64,000 bases of DNA, from positions 43,391,820 through 43,455,819 of the forward strand of contig OZ024724.1 of the NCBI GenBank assembly GCA_964016875.1, given 5' to 3'. The notes beneath the pieces were generated by a model that was given only the letters and a program-made list of their open reading frames with translations, ran no database searches and was not told where the DNA came from. This document shows, piece after piece, positions 31,078-43,372 of the stretch. Numbering within the stretch: position 1 is the stretch's first letter; each line of letters opens with the position of its first letter. A program made the translations under genes and the position numbers. The stretch comes from Fallopia convolvulus (taxonomy: Eukaryota > Streptophyta > Magnoliopsida > Caryophyllales > Polygonaceae).

Positions 31078-31804
31078 GTATGTCCATTCTTATCCTTCTT
31101 GTTTCAGCAAGCTTTACCTTTTATTCTCATGACACATGCAACTTGGACTTTAGCATTCTTCTGCCCGTCAAACCAAACGCCAAAGATCAGTTTTTTGAGG
31201 GCAATAAAAACACTTGTAATTTTTCCTAATATGCTGAGTCTGAAAGGCAATCAAGCTCGGTTGCCAAACACGTTCACTTTTATGAGGTGAGGTGAATTCA
31301 TATAACATGCATGATGTGGTGGCTTTAACTAAGCAACACCTTAATCACACTTCTATGATAGGTAAAGACATTTGTTTTTTTGAATTTTTTTAGGTTGTAC
31401 GCACTTTAGGATTTTTATTTCTGAAAATAGGCTTGTTTTGAAAATAATTTCCTATATAGGCTGGTCATTGTGGTTCGGATAAAAATCGCTACTTGTAACA
31501 GCAGCTCTATAATGATTAATGATAAGTCGCTCTGATTCTTTTTTCAATGATTCCAAACAAAGAGTCGCTGCTCGGTACTTTATTTGTTGGCAATTCTTTT
31601 TTTCAAATGACGATGTGCCTGTAATTCATTAGTATTATGTAACTCTATTTGTAACAAAGTAATGCTTTCAATTTTTGTTTTTAAAAAAACGAAGATGGCC
31701 ATATTATATCGTAACTCAAAATACTTTTTAATTAAAAATCCGATTTTTTATATCATTTAATAAAGTGATACTTTTTAATTTAAAAATCACTATGACTACT
31801 TTTA
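31078..31804. other. Non-coding stretch after the WD40 exon
   Basis: Intron-like T-rich sequence directly after the splice donor. No further exon was recognised. Confidence 0.4.
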
Positions 31805-32125
31805 GACCTGTTAATCGGGTCAGGCCGGACAGGTTCCTGTCCAAATTCGATCATTTCGAGTTAGGTTTAAATCGGCTTAGGTTTCGTTTGGGGTCACGAA
31901 TCAATCGGGTCGGGTTGTTGTGGATTTTCGGCTGGGACGGGTTGACCAACGGGTATATAATACTATTCTTTTTATGATTATTAAAATCAATTTAAAGTTA
32001 AATAATAATATTTAATTATAATATATTAGTTTTATGTATTTTACTAATAAAATATATTATACTAGTTTCAAAATAAATTTTATAAATTATATAAATATAA
32101 TAAATCGGTCATCCCTAGAAGGCTA

Positions 32126-32869
32126 GAACAGTCAAAAGGGACCTAACCCGCTAACCCGATCCGAACCGCCCGATAATTTTAGGGTCAAGACCTGAAATTT
32201 TAAACTCGAAACCCGAAATCAACCGAAACCGGTAGAACCTGAAACCTGTTGGATTGTCCGATTTAGTATATTAATTTATAGAACTTTTAAAATTTATTTT
32301 GAAAATTATAATATAGTTTATTATCAAATTAAATAAAAATAATATATTATAATTAAATATTACTCCCTCCGTCCCATTTTGTTTGTCCAATTTCCATTTT
32401 AGTTGTCCCAAAATATTTGTCCAACTTTTTTCTTTCCTTTTATATCCAACTTTTCTTACAATATTATCCCTATTCAATCCCACTTTTTACCTACATTAAC
32501 CAATAAAAAATCTACCCCCAATCAACTTTTTAGTCATTTTTTTTCTCTTTCTTCCCATCTTTATTCATCAATATTATACACTCTCTCTTCTACCTATTGG
32601 CTACGTTTTCTCTCATCACATTTTCTTAATTTGTGTGTGAATTGTCCTTTAAGACAAACAAAATGGGACGAAGGGAGTATTTAATTAAAAATTTATTTTT
32701 AATAACCATAAAAAGGATGTTTTAGATCCGCTGGTCAACCTGACCCAACCGAAAACCCGCTACAACCCGACTTGATTGACCCAAGAGCCATAACGAAACC
32801 GAGCCTGATTTAATCCGAATCCGAAATGAGCGAACCTGAACCCGCTCGACCTGACCCAATTGACAGGTC
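32126..32869 (+). mobile_element. GACCTGTCAA-type MITE, inner copy
   Basis: It starts gaacagtcaa, ends TTGACAGGTC, and is flanked by TA (32124-32125, 32870-32871). It is inserted into its own relative and itself carries the Stowaway-like element at 32363. Confidence 0.75.
32363..32677. mobile_element. Stowaway-like MITE (Tc1/mariner type)
   Basis: TIRs CTCCCTCCGTCCCATTTTGT and its near-perfect complement at 32652-32677; TA duplication at 32361-32362 and 32678-32679; 315 bp; no coding. This is the classic TIR of plant mariner-derived MITEs. Confidence 0.9.
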
Positions 32870-33021
32870 TAGTCAACCCAAAGGGTTTTGGGTTCAACCC
32901 AGTGGATTTCAGGTTCTAGCGGGTTCAGTTTATTTCGGGTTCAAATTTTCAGGTCTTGGCCCTAATATTATCGGACAATTTAGATCGGGTTTATGGGTAA
33001 GGTCAGCTTTTGACCGCTCTA

Positions 33022-33446
33022 ACTATTTTGCTTTCAATTTTTTATTAATCAGAAAACCTATACCTGAATTTTGTAACAAAAAGTGATACGTGAATTTTGA
33101 GTATTTTATTTAGATAACCCAATATATCAAACCTCCATCGTCATCTTTATTTTTTTTTGTTAAAAAGGGAAAAGCAAAGTGCTAGATATACTCCGTACAT
33201 CCTAATCAAGTGAGACAGCCTATGTTGAAAAATTAAAATTTTCAGAAATAAAATTTTCAGCCTATGTTATAAAACGAGCCTATTTTCAGAAATAAAATTT
33301 TCAAAGAGCGTACATTCCAGAAAAAATTCTAAATCTTGCATGTTTTCTAATTGTTTTGCAACCAGTTTCATAAAATACACCCCCAAAAATTACGATTTTT
33401 TTTCGAATCTCTTTACAGTAAGATTGTATTTCATGACACTGGTTAC
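33022..33446. other. Non-coding stretch
   Basis: No gene found. The phrase 'ttttcagaaataaaattttca' occurs twice near 33239 and 33282. Confidence 0.4.
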
Positions 33447-34016
33447 ATTTATGAAAGAATATTTCCTATAATTGTTTATGGTCCATATGACTTAGGTTTA
33501 ATCATAATAGATCAAGTTTATGTATATAACATGGTTTTAGTATAAAAGACGATACCGTGATGGATGGTTCGGTTAAAGATATTAATTCGGGAGTTTATTG
33601 AAGTTATTAAATTCCCTCTTCCTTGCCTTATAAAATTATATATAATAGATTCTCATATAAAAGTAATTTATATATATTTGTGTTAAAAGGGCGGTTTCTT
33701 TAAGTAACTACCACACATATATATACGTGGGAAAAGAACAAAAGAGGATATAGAAAGAAGTTCTCTTCTCTCTAAAGAACAACATAACGTAACATTGAGA
33801 TAGAAGGGGTTTCATCCATCAGAGACCAAGTTAAGGAAAAGGTTAAGGAAGAGAACGAATCGTGGTCAAGGATTCCGCTGCAAACAAGATTGATCGAATA
33901 TGGATCAAGGTTAGTGTTTCGATCTCACTTTGTATGAAATTAGGGTTAAATTATATCGAGTCTAGATTCAAATTGGGGCTGATTTCATTGTTCGAAATCG
34001 ATTAAAGTCTTTCAAT

Positions 34017-34028
34017 TGGTATCAGAGC
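34017..34028 (+). promoter_or_regulatory. Primer binding site, initiator tRNA-Met type
   Basis: TGGTATCAGAGC, the standard plant Copia primer site, lies 2 nt after the 5' LTR. Confidence 0.92.
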
Positions 34029-35045
34029 AAGATTTAGACTTGATTGATTTACCTTATGAGAACTTACGAATTGAATTGTTGAAATTCGTGTAGTGCTATT
34101 CGATTGTGCCGATATGTTCAATGGATTGAATTAGCATAAACTTTTGTCCTTCTGACTTTAGTTAATTATCTGCAATTCATTGAATTTAGTTATGGTCATG
34201 ATCGGTTATGAATTTTATTTAATCCATGTATAATTGCAATGATCATATGCCATATGCATATAAAGTTGATTTATTGGCGGTTTTGATCATAAAAGTGAGT
34301 TCATGTCGGTTCTCGATCTCAACTAGATAGAAGATTGATTTGCATGATCAAATTTCACTTCATAAAATTAACTGCATGATCGGTATGCTTATGTACAGTA
34401 TGGGTTGATGTACATGATAGTATATATTATCATAATCACACCTCTTGGTTCCCTTTTGACTTGAATTGTATATTCATACGCACTCCATCCATCAAATTAA
34501 TGTCTTTTAATAGACGTAAAGGTGGGCATATTCTAATTAAGAAAAATCAGTACATTAATTTTGTGGTCAAATTGTAATGAATTTGTCTATTAGAGTGATT
34601 GATGAAAGGTCTTTATTTGGGTGTGACTTGTTAGTCACCAAAGTGGCCTTGTTATATCTAGATTTAGACATCCAAATAAAAGTGTTCAATTATTCATGAT
34701 TAAGAGATGCTAGTAATGACATTAAGGTTGGATTGAATAATGGATTTTATTGGTTATACTCTAGGAGATCACCCAAAGGTAGATCATTGAGTATAGTTAA
34801 TAATTTTAAAGAGATTGATCATTAATGCACATAGGTTGAATAGTGTGTATATCCAAAGATAGCATGCTTATTCAATTTTGAATGTTATGATTATCTATTA
34901 AAGTATATAAAAAAAAATTTCAGCATCAATGACTGTGTGTGCATTTAAGTATTGCCCAAAGGTTGCTTGAATGTATGCTTTAAAGTGTTTAGGAATTTTG
35001 AATCTGTATTATATACTCAAAGCACTAATAGGTAAGCATGTATAA

Positions 35046-36245
35046 ATGATTGCAAATTCCTCAAATATCTTTGCATCTGCAAACTCTGTCGTGAAATTCA
35101 ATGGGCTGAACTATGATGATTGGTCCGAACAGATCGGGTTTACACTGGGTATTATGGCCTTGGACCTTGCAATACTAGTAGAGGAGAAGCCTGCAGCCAT
35201 TACAGAAACTAGCTCCGATGCTGAAAAGTCTCGTTATGAGGCATGGGAGCGGGCTAACAGGTTGATCTTGAACCTCATGAGGATGACGATGGCTGAAAGT
35301 ATTAAGCAGTCTATGTCTAAGACAGAGAATGCAAGGGAATTCATTCAAAAGATTAAAGAGTGTTCACAGTCGGACCTGGCTGACAAGTCGATAGTAGGCA
35401 ACCTTATGAGTCAGTTGACTACGAAGAAATTTGACTGGTCTCAGCCTATCTATGATCATGTGACGCACATGTCGAATTTGGCAGCAAGGTTAAAGACCAT
35501 GGGGATGGATGTGAATGAGACATTCTTGGTACAATTCATCATTAACTCTCTACCTGTTGAATTTGGTCAGTTCCAGGTGAATTACAACACCATTAAGGAC
35601 AAGTGGAACTTTCAGGAATTAAAGGCCATGTTGATACAGGAGGAAGGGAGATTAAGGAAGATGAAAGAACAGTCTATTCATCTCGTAGGTCATGATGGTG
35701 CCAACAGCAGTAAAGGCAAGCCAAGTAGAAAGGACAAGAAGAAGGATAAGACTCCAAAGGGTCCTGATGGTGGTATCCGAAAAATGAAGTGTTTTTTTTG
35801 CAAGAAATCAGAACACTTCAAGAAGGAATGTCCGAAAAGAAAGGCATGGTTTGACAAGACAGGTATGCATTATAGTTATGTTTTCTTTGAATCAAACCTT
35901 ATAGAAGTGCCTAATAATACTTGGTGGTTAGATTCTGGTGCTACTACTCATGTGTCTCATGTAAAGCAGGGATTCAGTTCGATCCAGCCCATAAAAGGAA
36001 GTGAGCAGTACTTGTTCATGGGGAACAGGATGAAGGCGCGCATAGAAGGCATAGGGACTTATAAGTTGATCTTAGACACTGGCTGTCGTATTGATTTTGA
36101 AGGATGTCTTTATGTACCTGATTGTGCTAGAAATCTTGTTTCCATTAGTAGATTGGATAATTTAGGCTTTTGTTTTAAGTTTGGACATGGTGGGTTTTCA
36201 TTGTACATAAATGATTACTTTTATGGTAGTGGTACTTTTGATTGA
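35046..36245 (+). CDS. Copia gag and start of aspartic protease
   Basis: A 399-residue frame. Residues about 10-200 are the Copia gag (UBN2-like) domain with 'NYDDWSEQIGFTLGIMALDL' at the start. A CCHC knuckle CFFCKKSEHFKKEC lies near residue 250. The protease loop WWLDSGATTHVSH lies near residue 298, with catalytic Asp in DSGA. Gag packages RNA; protease processes the polyprotein. The reading frame ends at 36245 because of a frameshift relative to the integrase frame, which overlaps from 36211. The ATG at 35046 fits the start of gag. Confidence 0.88.
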   Translation: MIANSSNIFASANSVVKFNGLNYDDWSEQIGFTLGIMALDLAILVEEKPAAITETSSDAEKSRYEAWERANRLILNLMRMTMAESIKQSMSKTENAREFIQKIKECSQSDLADKSIVGNLMSQLTTKKFDWSQPIYDHVTHMSNLAARLKTMGMDVNETFLVQFIINSLPVEFGQFQVNYNTIKDKWNFQELKAMLIQEEGRLRKMKEQSIHLVGHDGANSSKGKPSRKDKKKDKTPKGPDGGIRKMKCFFCKKSEHFKKECPKRKAWFDKTGMHYSYVFFESNLIEVPNNTWWLDSGATTHVSHVKQGFSSIQPIKGSEQYLFMGNRMKARIEGIGTYKLILDTGCRIDFEGCLYVPDCARNLVSISRLDNLGFCFKFGHGGFSLYINDYFYGSGTFD

Positions 36246-38031
36246 TTCACTTTATAGGTTCAATCTTGATATTAAATTTTCTGAATCGTTGTTTCATGTT
36301 GAAAGTCAAGGCATTAAACGTAGTGCATCCAATGAAAGTTTTGCTTACTTGTGGCATCAAAGAGTTGGTCATATTTCCAAGGAAAGATTAGTGAGGTTGG
36401 TGAAAAGTGGAATCCTTCCTCAATTGGATTTTAGTGACTTAAATGTGTCTGTAGATTGGATTAAAGGAAAGCAAACTAAACACACAACAAAGGAGCCTGC
36501 CACAAGAAGCACTCAGCTTCTTGAGTTAATACACACTGATATATGTGGTCCTTTTGATGTTCCATCATGGAGCGGTGAAAAGTATTTCATCACTTTTATT
36601 GACGATTACTCACGTTATGGATATACATATCTACTGCATGAAAAGTCTCAATCTGTGAATGTCCTAGAGGTGTTTACTAATGAGGTAGAAAGGTAGTTAG
36701 ATAGAAAAATAAAGGTTGTGAGATCTGATAGAGGTGGTGAGTTTTATGGAAAATATAATGAAAGTGGACAATGTCCTGGTAGATTTGCAAAATTCCTCGA
36801 AAACAGAGGCATTTGTGCTCAGTATACAATGCCTGGTACACCTCAGCAAAATGGTGTAGCTGAGAGGCGGAACCGTACATTAATTGAAATGGTTAGGAGC
36901 ATGTTAAGTAATTGCTCATTACCCACATCATTGTGGATATATGCATTACAGACTGCTACGTATTTGCTTAATCGGGTTCCAAGTAAGGCAGTTCCTGAAA
37001 CACCTTATGAATTGTGGACGGGAAGGAAACCTAACTTAAGGCACTTGCGTGTTTGGGGTTGTCCAACAGAAGTAAGGTTATATAATCCACATGAAAAGAA
37101 ACTCGATCCGAGGACTGTCAGTGGTTTCTTCATTGGCTATCCTGAAAAGTCAAAAGGGTATGTGTTTTATTGTCCTAACCATAGTACGAGAATTGTTGAG
37201 ACTGGTAATGCTAGGTTCATTGAAAATGGTCAATCTAGTGGGAGTAGTGAACCACGAAAAGTGGATATTAGTGAGATTCAGGTTGAAGTTCGTTCTCCTG
37301 TTATTTCACCTGAAGTTGTTGTACCAATTGTTGCATCACAATCACGTGACATATTGGAACAACAAAATGATGTCCAAGACCCACAAGATGATGTCATAGT
37401 GGATGAACCAGTCATAGATCAAGAAGAGATCAACGAACCACAAGCACAGTTAAGGAGATCTGTAAGAGAAAGAAGGTCTGCTATTCCAAATGATTATGTG
37501 GTTTATACTATTGAAAATGAATGTGATTTAAGCATGGATGAGGATCCAGTCTCATTTAAAGAAGCCATGGAAAGTGACAATTCTGACAAATGGTTGAATG
37601 CCATGAAAGAAGAAATTGAGTCAATGAGCAACAACAAAGTTTGGGACTTAGTGGAGTTGCCTAAGGATTGTAAAGCAGTTGGATCCAAATGGGTCTATAA
37701 AACTAAACGAGACTCGAAAGGCAACGTTGAAAGGTATAAGACCAGACTTGTTGCTAAAGGTTTCACTCAAAAGGATGGCATTGACTACAATGAGACCTTC
37801 GCTCTAGTTTCAAAGAAGGACTCTTTACGGATAGTTTTGGCTTTGGTGGCTCATTATGATCTAGAGCTTCACCAAATGGATGTGAAAACCGCCTTTCTGA
37901 ATGGTGAATTAGAGGAGGATATATATATGGACCAACCTGAAGGGTTCCTGGCCACAAGAATTGAAAAGATGGTGTGTAAGCTGAGAAAGTCAATATATGG
38001 ACTGAAACAAGCTTCCAGACAATGGTACTAA
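36211..38031 (+). pseudogene. Copia integrase and N-terminal reverse transcriptase
   Basis: One frame with a TAG at 36694-36696 and a TAA at 38029-38031. The pre-integrase zinc domain has its two histidines (WHQRVGH) but both cysteines are replaced (VSVDWIKGKQT), so zinc binding is lost. Integrase catalytic positions are visible as HTDICGP, VRSDRGGEF and NGVAERRNR (D, D, E). RT begins with 'WVYKTKRDSKGNVERYKTRL' and continues 'HQMDVKTAFLNGELEEDIYM'. Integrase joins cDNA to host DNA; RT makes the cDNA. Both stops look like single-base changes in an otherwise sound frame that continues at 38119. Confidence 0.88.
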
Positions 38032-39123
38032 AAATTTAATGATACTATCACCTCATATGGTTTTGTAGAGATTGAGGTTGATAGGTTTATCTACATAAAG
38101 GTCAGTGGGAGCAGATTTGTGATTTTGGTCTTATATGTTGATGATATTTTGCTTGCTGCAAATGATTTAGCAATGTTACATGATATAAAGAAGTATCTCT
38201 CTAAGAACTTTGAAATGAAAGATATGGGTGAGGCATCCTATGTGATTGGAATAGAAATCTTTCGAGATCGATCACAAGGATTGTTAGGGTTATCTCAGAA
38301 AGGTTATATTAATAAAGTCTTAGAGAAGTACAGAATGGACAAATGCTCTGCAGGAATGGTTCTAATACAAAAGGGGGACAAGTATAGTAAAATGCAATGT
38401 CCTAGTAATGAATTGGAACGAAAGGAAATGGATAGAATCCCATATGCATTAGTGGTTGGGAGTTTGAACTATGTTCAGACTTGCACTCGACCAGATATCA
38501 GCTTTGCTGTTGGAATGTTGGGTCGATATCAAAGTAATCCCGGTATGGACCACTGGAAAGCTGCTAAGAAGGTTCTCAGGTACTTGCAAGGCACCAAGGA
38601 GCATATGCTTACATATAGGAGGTCCGGTCATCTAGAGGTCATCGGATATTCAGATTCAGATTTTGCCGGATGTTTAGATAGTAGAAAATCTACATTTGGT
38701 TACTTGTTCCTGTTAGCTGAGGGGGCAGTATCATGGAAGAGTGGAAATGAGTCTGTCATTGCTACTTCCACTATGGAAGCTGAATTTGTGGCGTGCTTTG
38801 AGGCCACTGTTCATGCATTGTGGATGCGGAACTTTATCTCAGGTTTTGGTATTGTTGACAGTATAGCCAGGCCGCTGAGAATTTATTGTGATAATTCCGC
38901 AGCCGTCTTCTTCTCGAAGAACGACAAGTACTCTAAGGGTGCTAAACACATGGAGTTGAAGTACTTATCGGTTAAGGATGAAGTGCGGAAGCAAAGGGTG
39001 TCTTTTGAGCATATTAGGACGGATATGATGGTAGCGGATCCGTTAACTAAGGGATTACCACCCAAGGCGTTCATTGGCCATGTCGAGCGTATGGGTGTTA
39101 TAGATAAAGCCTTGCTATTTTGA
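38032..39123 (+). pseudogene. Copia reverse transcriptase C-terminus and RNase H
   Basis: Same frame as the preceding segment beyond the TAA. The RT catalytic motif is LYVDDILLAAND. RNase H follows with 'GYSDSDFAGCLDSRKSTFGY', 'STMEAEFVACFEA' and 'IYCDNSAAVFFSKND', ending 'DPLTKGLPPKAF'. The catalytic acidic residues appear present. About 340 bp of non-coding sequence and a short purine tract (caagtgggagaa, 39451-39462) lead to the 3' LTR. Confidence 0.88.
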
Positions 39124-40222
39124 TTATAATTTGCTCTTTATGTGTGACACTTAGAATTCACTTATAATTGTGTTTCTGCCTTATACTGGTCATGTTATCA
39201 TTATTGTTTATGTATATACTTATGGTTGTTTGATGACATGTGATTTTGAGACTAATGGTGTTTCTGAATTCTTAAAGAAACATTGAGTTGGGATTGGTTT
39301 GTGATACATGGAAGGAACCTTGTCGCTAAATGACTTGCGACCGCCATGATCCAATCACTTCTAGCTTGGTAAAGTAAATGAGGTTATGTTGGACTTGATA
39401 TAATAGTGCATGCTTAAAGTATATATTAAGCCATCAATCATCACATGGACCAAGTGGGAGAATGAAAGAATATTTCCTATAATTGTTTATGGTCCATATG
39501 ACTTAGGTTTAATCATAATAGATCAAGTTCATGTATATAACATGGTTTTAGTATAAAAGACGATACCGTGATGGATGGTTCGATTAAAGATATTAATTCG
39601 GGAGTTTATTGAAGTTATTAAATTCCCTCTTCCTTGCCTTATAAAATTATATATAATAGATTATCTCATATAAAAGTAATTTATATATGTGTGTTAAAAG
39701 GGCGGTTTCTTTAAGTAACTACCACACATATATATACGTTGGAAAAGAACAAAAGAGGATACAGAAAGAAGTTCTCTTCTCTCTGAAGAACAACATAACG
39801 TAACATTGAGATAGAAGGGGTTTCATCCATCAGAGACCAAGTTAAGGAAAAGGTTAAGGAAGAGAACGAATCATGGTCAAGGATTCCGCTGCAAACAAGA
39901 TTGATCGAATATGGATCAAGGTTAGTGTTTCGATCTCACTTTGTATGAAATTAGGGTTAAATTATATCGAGTCTAGATCCAAATTGGGGCTGATTTCATT
40001 ATTCGAAATCGATTAAAGTCTTTCAATTTAGTCTTTCCATTTGTATATATGTAGTCTTTCTTTTGTTGACAATTTTGTTTATGTTACCATATAAGTAACC
40101 CTCTGAGCAATCACACTTTATAACATTCTTTCATGATGCACATTTTTCTTGTCAATATATATAGATGAATATGTAAATCAAGATTTGTCTTCTTTGAAGG
40201 TGTTCATATAGAACCTGTAACA

Positions 40223-41091
40223 TTTGGGTACGAGTGGTAAACGAAAAATACCTGCAAGGAACTCATGTTCTTAACTATAATGGATAAAAATCCAGCTCGT
40301 GGCAATGGAGAAATCTAATGAGACTAAGGGACAAATTCTAGAAGGGATTGATATGGCAACTAGGAAATGGTGACACCATACGTTTTTAGTAGGATCCATG
40401 GATACAAAAGGAAGCACTTCAAACGCAGATAAACATTCCCCAGATAGTAAACCCGAATGAAAAAGTGGTTGAATATATTACACAAGAGAAAAAGTGGAAT
40501 ATAACTAAACTAAGTCAGATGCTACCAACATCATGGATCAATAAAATCAAAATGATAACCATCCCAAAACATGACATCCATGATCGATTATATTGGTGGC
40601 CAAGCAACAATGGCTGGTTTACAACAAAATCAACAATAAAACTAATAACTCAAAACCGAACCGTGGAAGCAAAAAACAGGAACTGGATATGGAAGGTGAA
40701 TGTCTCGCCAAAGATTAGAAACTTTGTGTGGCGATTATGTTTTGATGGGTTGCCAACAAAAAGTAGATTGGCAAAGAATCAAATACCAGTAACACAAGAA
40801 TGTCCGTACTGTGCACATAATAAGGAGGACTCTATTCACCTGTATCTACAATGCCCATACACGACACATGTTATGTCTTCTATCTACAGAGATTACCAAC
40901 AAATAATATATGACTTAAACCAACATAATACTAACATCAAGGAAATTGTATACGAACTATATGAAAAAATGGGAAAACAAGAATTAGCCATAATACTAAC
41001 AGGGTGGTGGTCAATATGGTATAACAGGAATAAAATACTGTTTGATACTCAGATGGTTATCCAAGATCTATACCAATTTAATATTAACTAA
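40223..41091 (+). pseudogene. L1 LINE ORF2: zf-RVT domain
   Basis: The C-terminal part of a plant L1 ORF2 protein. The beginning (40223-40464) has several stops but still reads 'WRNLMRLRDKF' and 'GNGDTIRF'. From 40465 the frame is open for 208 residues and contains the RT-associated zinc-binding domain: 'FTTKSTIKLI', 'WKVNVSPKIRNFVWRLCFDG', 'CPYCAHNKEDSIHLYLQCPY' (C-x2-C...H...C). The domain is found after the RT in plant L1 elements. RT and endonuclease are absent due to 5' truncation. Confidence 0.85.
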
Positions 41092-41194
41092 AGGAAAAAG
41101 TGGGAAAAGGCAAATCAATAAGAGGAACATAGAACAATTCCAGACCACAACTCAACCAACTCTACAAGACATAGAAGGCAAGGAAGATGGAAAA

Positions 41195-41665
41195 CCCCGC
41201 GAGCGGGTTGGTTCAAATTAAATGCAGATGCGTCAAAAAAAAGGAAATGGAAGCACCACAATTGGATATATCATTAGAAACGATAAAGGAATAAGACTCA
41301 GAATTGGGTCAGAAAGAGTGGGAGACAGGTCAATTCTACTAGCGGAAACACTAGCCCTATATAAAAGCCTTCAACTTGCCATAAATCTTGGTATACGAAA
41401 AGTAGAAATCGAAAGTGATAATCAGATCCTAGTTAAAGCTCTGCGGCGTGAAGGAAAATGTCCATGGAAAATTGATATATTAGTCACAGATTTTTTGATG
41501 TTATGCTCCTCTTTGGAGGAGGTAGTCATCTCCCATATCTACAGAAATGCAAATTCTGTAGCTGACAAGATAGCCAAATTGGCATCTCATTATCCAACCT
41601 GGCTGTTGGATTCTCATCTAGAGCTGTGTGCTCTCATCCGTAAGGATGCTATTGGTATTGGGTAA
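41195..41665 (+). pseudogene. L1 LINE ORF2: RNase H-like domain
   Basis: Plant L1 elements often end in an RNase H domain. The first active-site region reads 'WFKLNADAS' in one frame, then an A-homopolymer (41235-41243) shifts the frame; the rest is open from 41222: 'GYIIRNDKGI', 'AETLALYKSLQLA', 'VEIESDNQILVKAL' and 'ISHIYRNANSVADKIAKLA'. Catalytic acidic residues in NADAS, AETLA and ESDN are present. It lies just before the A-rich tail, as expected. Confidence 0.82.
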
Positions 41666-41713
41666 CCAACCCATACCAAATTATTACCTTATCAAAAAAA
41701 AATATTATAGAAC

Positions 41714-43372
41714 CTGTAACACCCCGTCTTTTCACAGGGTGCTACTTAGTAGTAGAACTTACCATGTACTACTTAAGTGGGTTGACAACAACACTTTAGG
41801 ATCTTGCAATGCGGGTACAACGAAAAAACTTAATAAAAACATCCAACCTTTCATTTATTAAAATTTAGAAAACATAGTTATGCATGTGTTCCCGAAAACG
41901 TAAATATTCAATCCCGACAAAAGCCTATCAGTAACGAATTAACCTAATAACAATAATAAGCGTAAGATAATAATAAATCCAACATAACCATAATTCAACT
42001 CCCTAATATAACAAAAGAAACCAAAGTAAACCCGACCCCACTATGACACACGCTCTTCACTGCTCCGCCATCTGGCCTCGACTCATGCAGAGTTCCCTAG
42101 ATCATACCTGGAACTGAAAAATATTCCCCGAAGGGTCAGTTACTAATCTATCAAGTTAGAAAGAATATGGAAATTGCAAGACGTTTTGAAAGCACTTCTA
42201 AAGTAAGCATCCAAGTCCACAACCACACTCATAACTCTAAAGGCCAATACCTAAATTAGTTTTGATTAGTCACACATAGCCACATACACATTCACAAACA
42301 CAGTCTTACAACAATGCAATTCCTCCATCTCGTAATCCAACCTCCAAGGCGCTCAACTCCGCGCCGAGTGCAGAGACAAGCCCTCTCACTCTACTTCACA
42401 ATCTCCCTTTTAACCCCGGCTAAGCCTCCACTAGAGCACTTGCCAAAATGCATAGATAATATTTTTTGTTTCGAAGGGGCACGATTTCCCTGTCACACGG
42501 GTCATGCATAGACAACTCTTTCTCAATGCCAGCTACGATGGGGCCGTGCCGGAAACGGTACCAACACAGAGAAAACGTTTCAAAAACTCTATTTTTGATA
42601 AAATGCGTTCAGAACCAATTTACACACACAACACACCAATAAGTTCAAAACAAAAAAAAAGTACTCGGGAATAGTTCCCAAAACCTATCCTACAATAACG
42701 GTATACAATCTAACAAGATAGAGAAGAACCGAGCAAGTCGAAAACGACTTACCTCGAACGAAAGGTCTTTCTGGACGTTGCGAGAATTTATTAATTTGGA
42801 CAAAACACTTCCCTAAACAATATAATGAAAACAATCAACATTCAACTAGATGGAAACTATTGCCATGTAACACTAATTAAACCTACGATTCACTTACTAC
42901 ATATACTAGTCTAGCTAAAGTAAAATTATATCTAAACTATTTGATGCAAGTATAAAATTATGATCAAACTACTAAACTATTTCTGCTACATACTGAAATT
43001 AATGACTTCCACTAAAAACAAGAGACACTTCTCTACTTAGCAACGAACACCATCACCTACAACTTGCTTTGTTAAGCAATTTTTTTACAATAGTTAAATG
43101 AATACCCATAAGAATTCCTATTTGCACAAATCCTCCTTACTAACTACTAATCTAGCATAACTTAAAACAATTACATTAACCCCACTTCTTATCCTATAAT
43201 TACATAATTAATTTCTAGTTAACTAAGCTAGAACTTAGCCTAACCCCGAGACCTGCTATCTAACATTCCACCAAAAAATATACTCACGAAGCTGTATGTC
43301 TACCTCCTCTTCCAACAAGTATAACCAAGACACACTCTTAAATCTAAACGTAAGATCGGCCACACCCGCGCC
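41714..43372 (+). mobile_element. Partial LTR, TGTAACACC family
   Basis: It starts TGTAACACCCCGTC, like the long LTR at 19541 but not obviously the same family. It has no recognisable end; a different LTR begins at 43373. No coding sequence found. The L1 target duplication includes its first bases, so it predates the LINE. Confidence 0.5.

Larger units (their letters stand above)
31805..33019 (-). mobile_element. GACCTGTCAA-type MITE, outer copy, split
   Basis: It is a relative of the 13612 MITE in reverse orientation. The left half is 31805-32112 and the right half about 32872-33019, flanked by TA (31803-31804, 33020-33021). The TIRs are worn (gacctgttaa / ttttgaccgctc). The interruption is another member of the same family. 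Confidence 0.7.
33452..40025 (+). mobile_element. Complete Ty1/Copia LTR retrotransposon, mutated
   Basis: A 6.57-kb element with perfect target duplication ATTTA (33447-33451 and 40026-40030) and LTRs 33452-34014 and 39463-40025 (563 bp each, about ten differences by eye). Domain order gag-protease-integrase-RT-RNase H is that of Copia. About 1 kb of untranslated leader (34029-35045) separates the primer site from gag. One frameshift (near 36240) and two in-frame stops (36694, 38029) make it non-autonomous today. The LTRs contain a 'tatatata' box near 33717. Confidence 0.93.
40223..41705 (+). mobile_element. 5'-truncated L1-type LINE
   Basis: Flanked by a 16-bp duplication TATAGAACCTGTAACA (40207-40222 and 41706-41721) and ending in an A-rich tail (near 41692). 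Only the last part of the second ORF remains. The duplication overlaps the first 8 bases of the TGTAACAC LTR at 41714. Confidence 0.88.
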
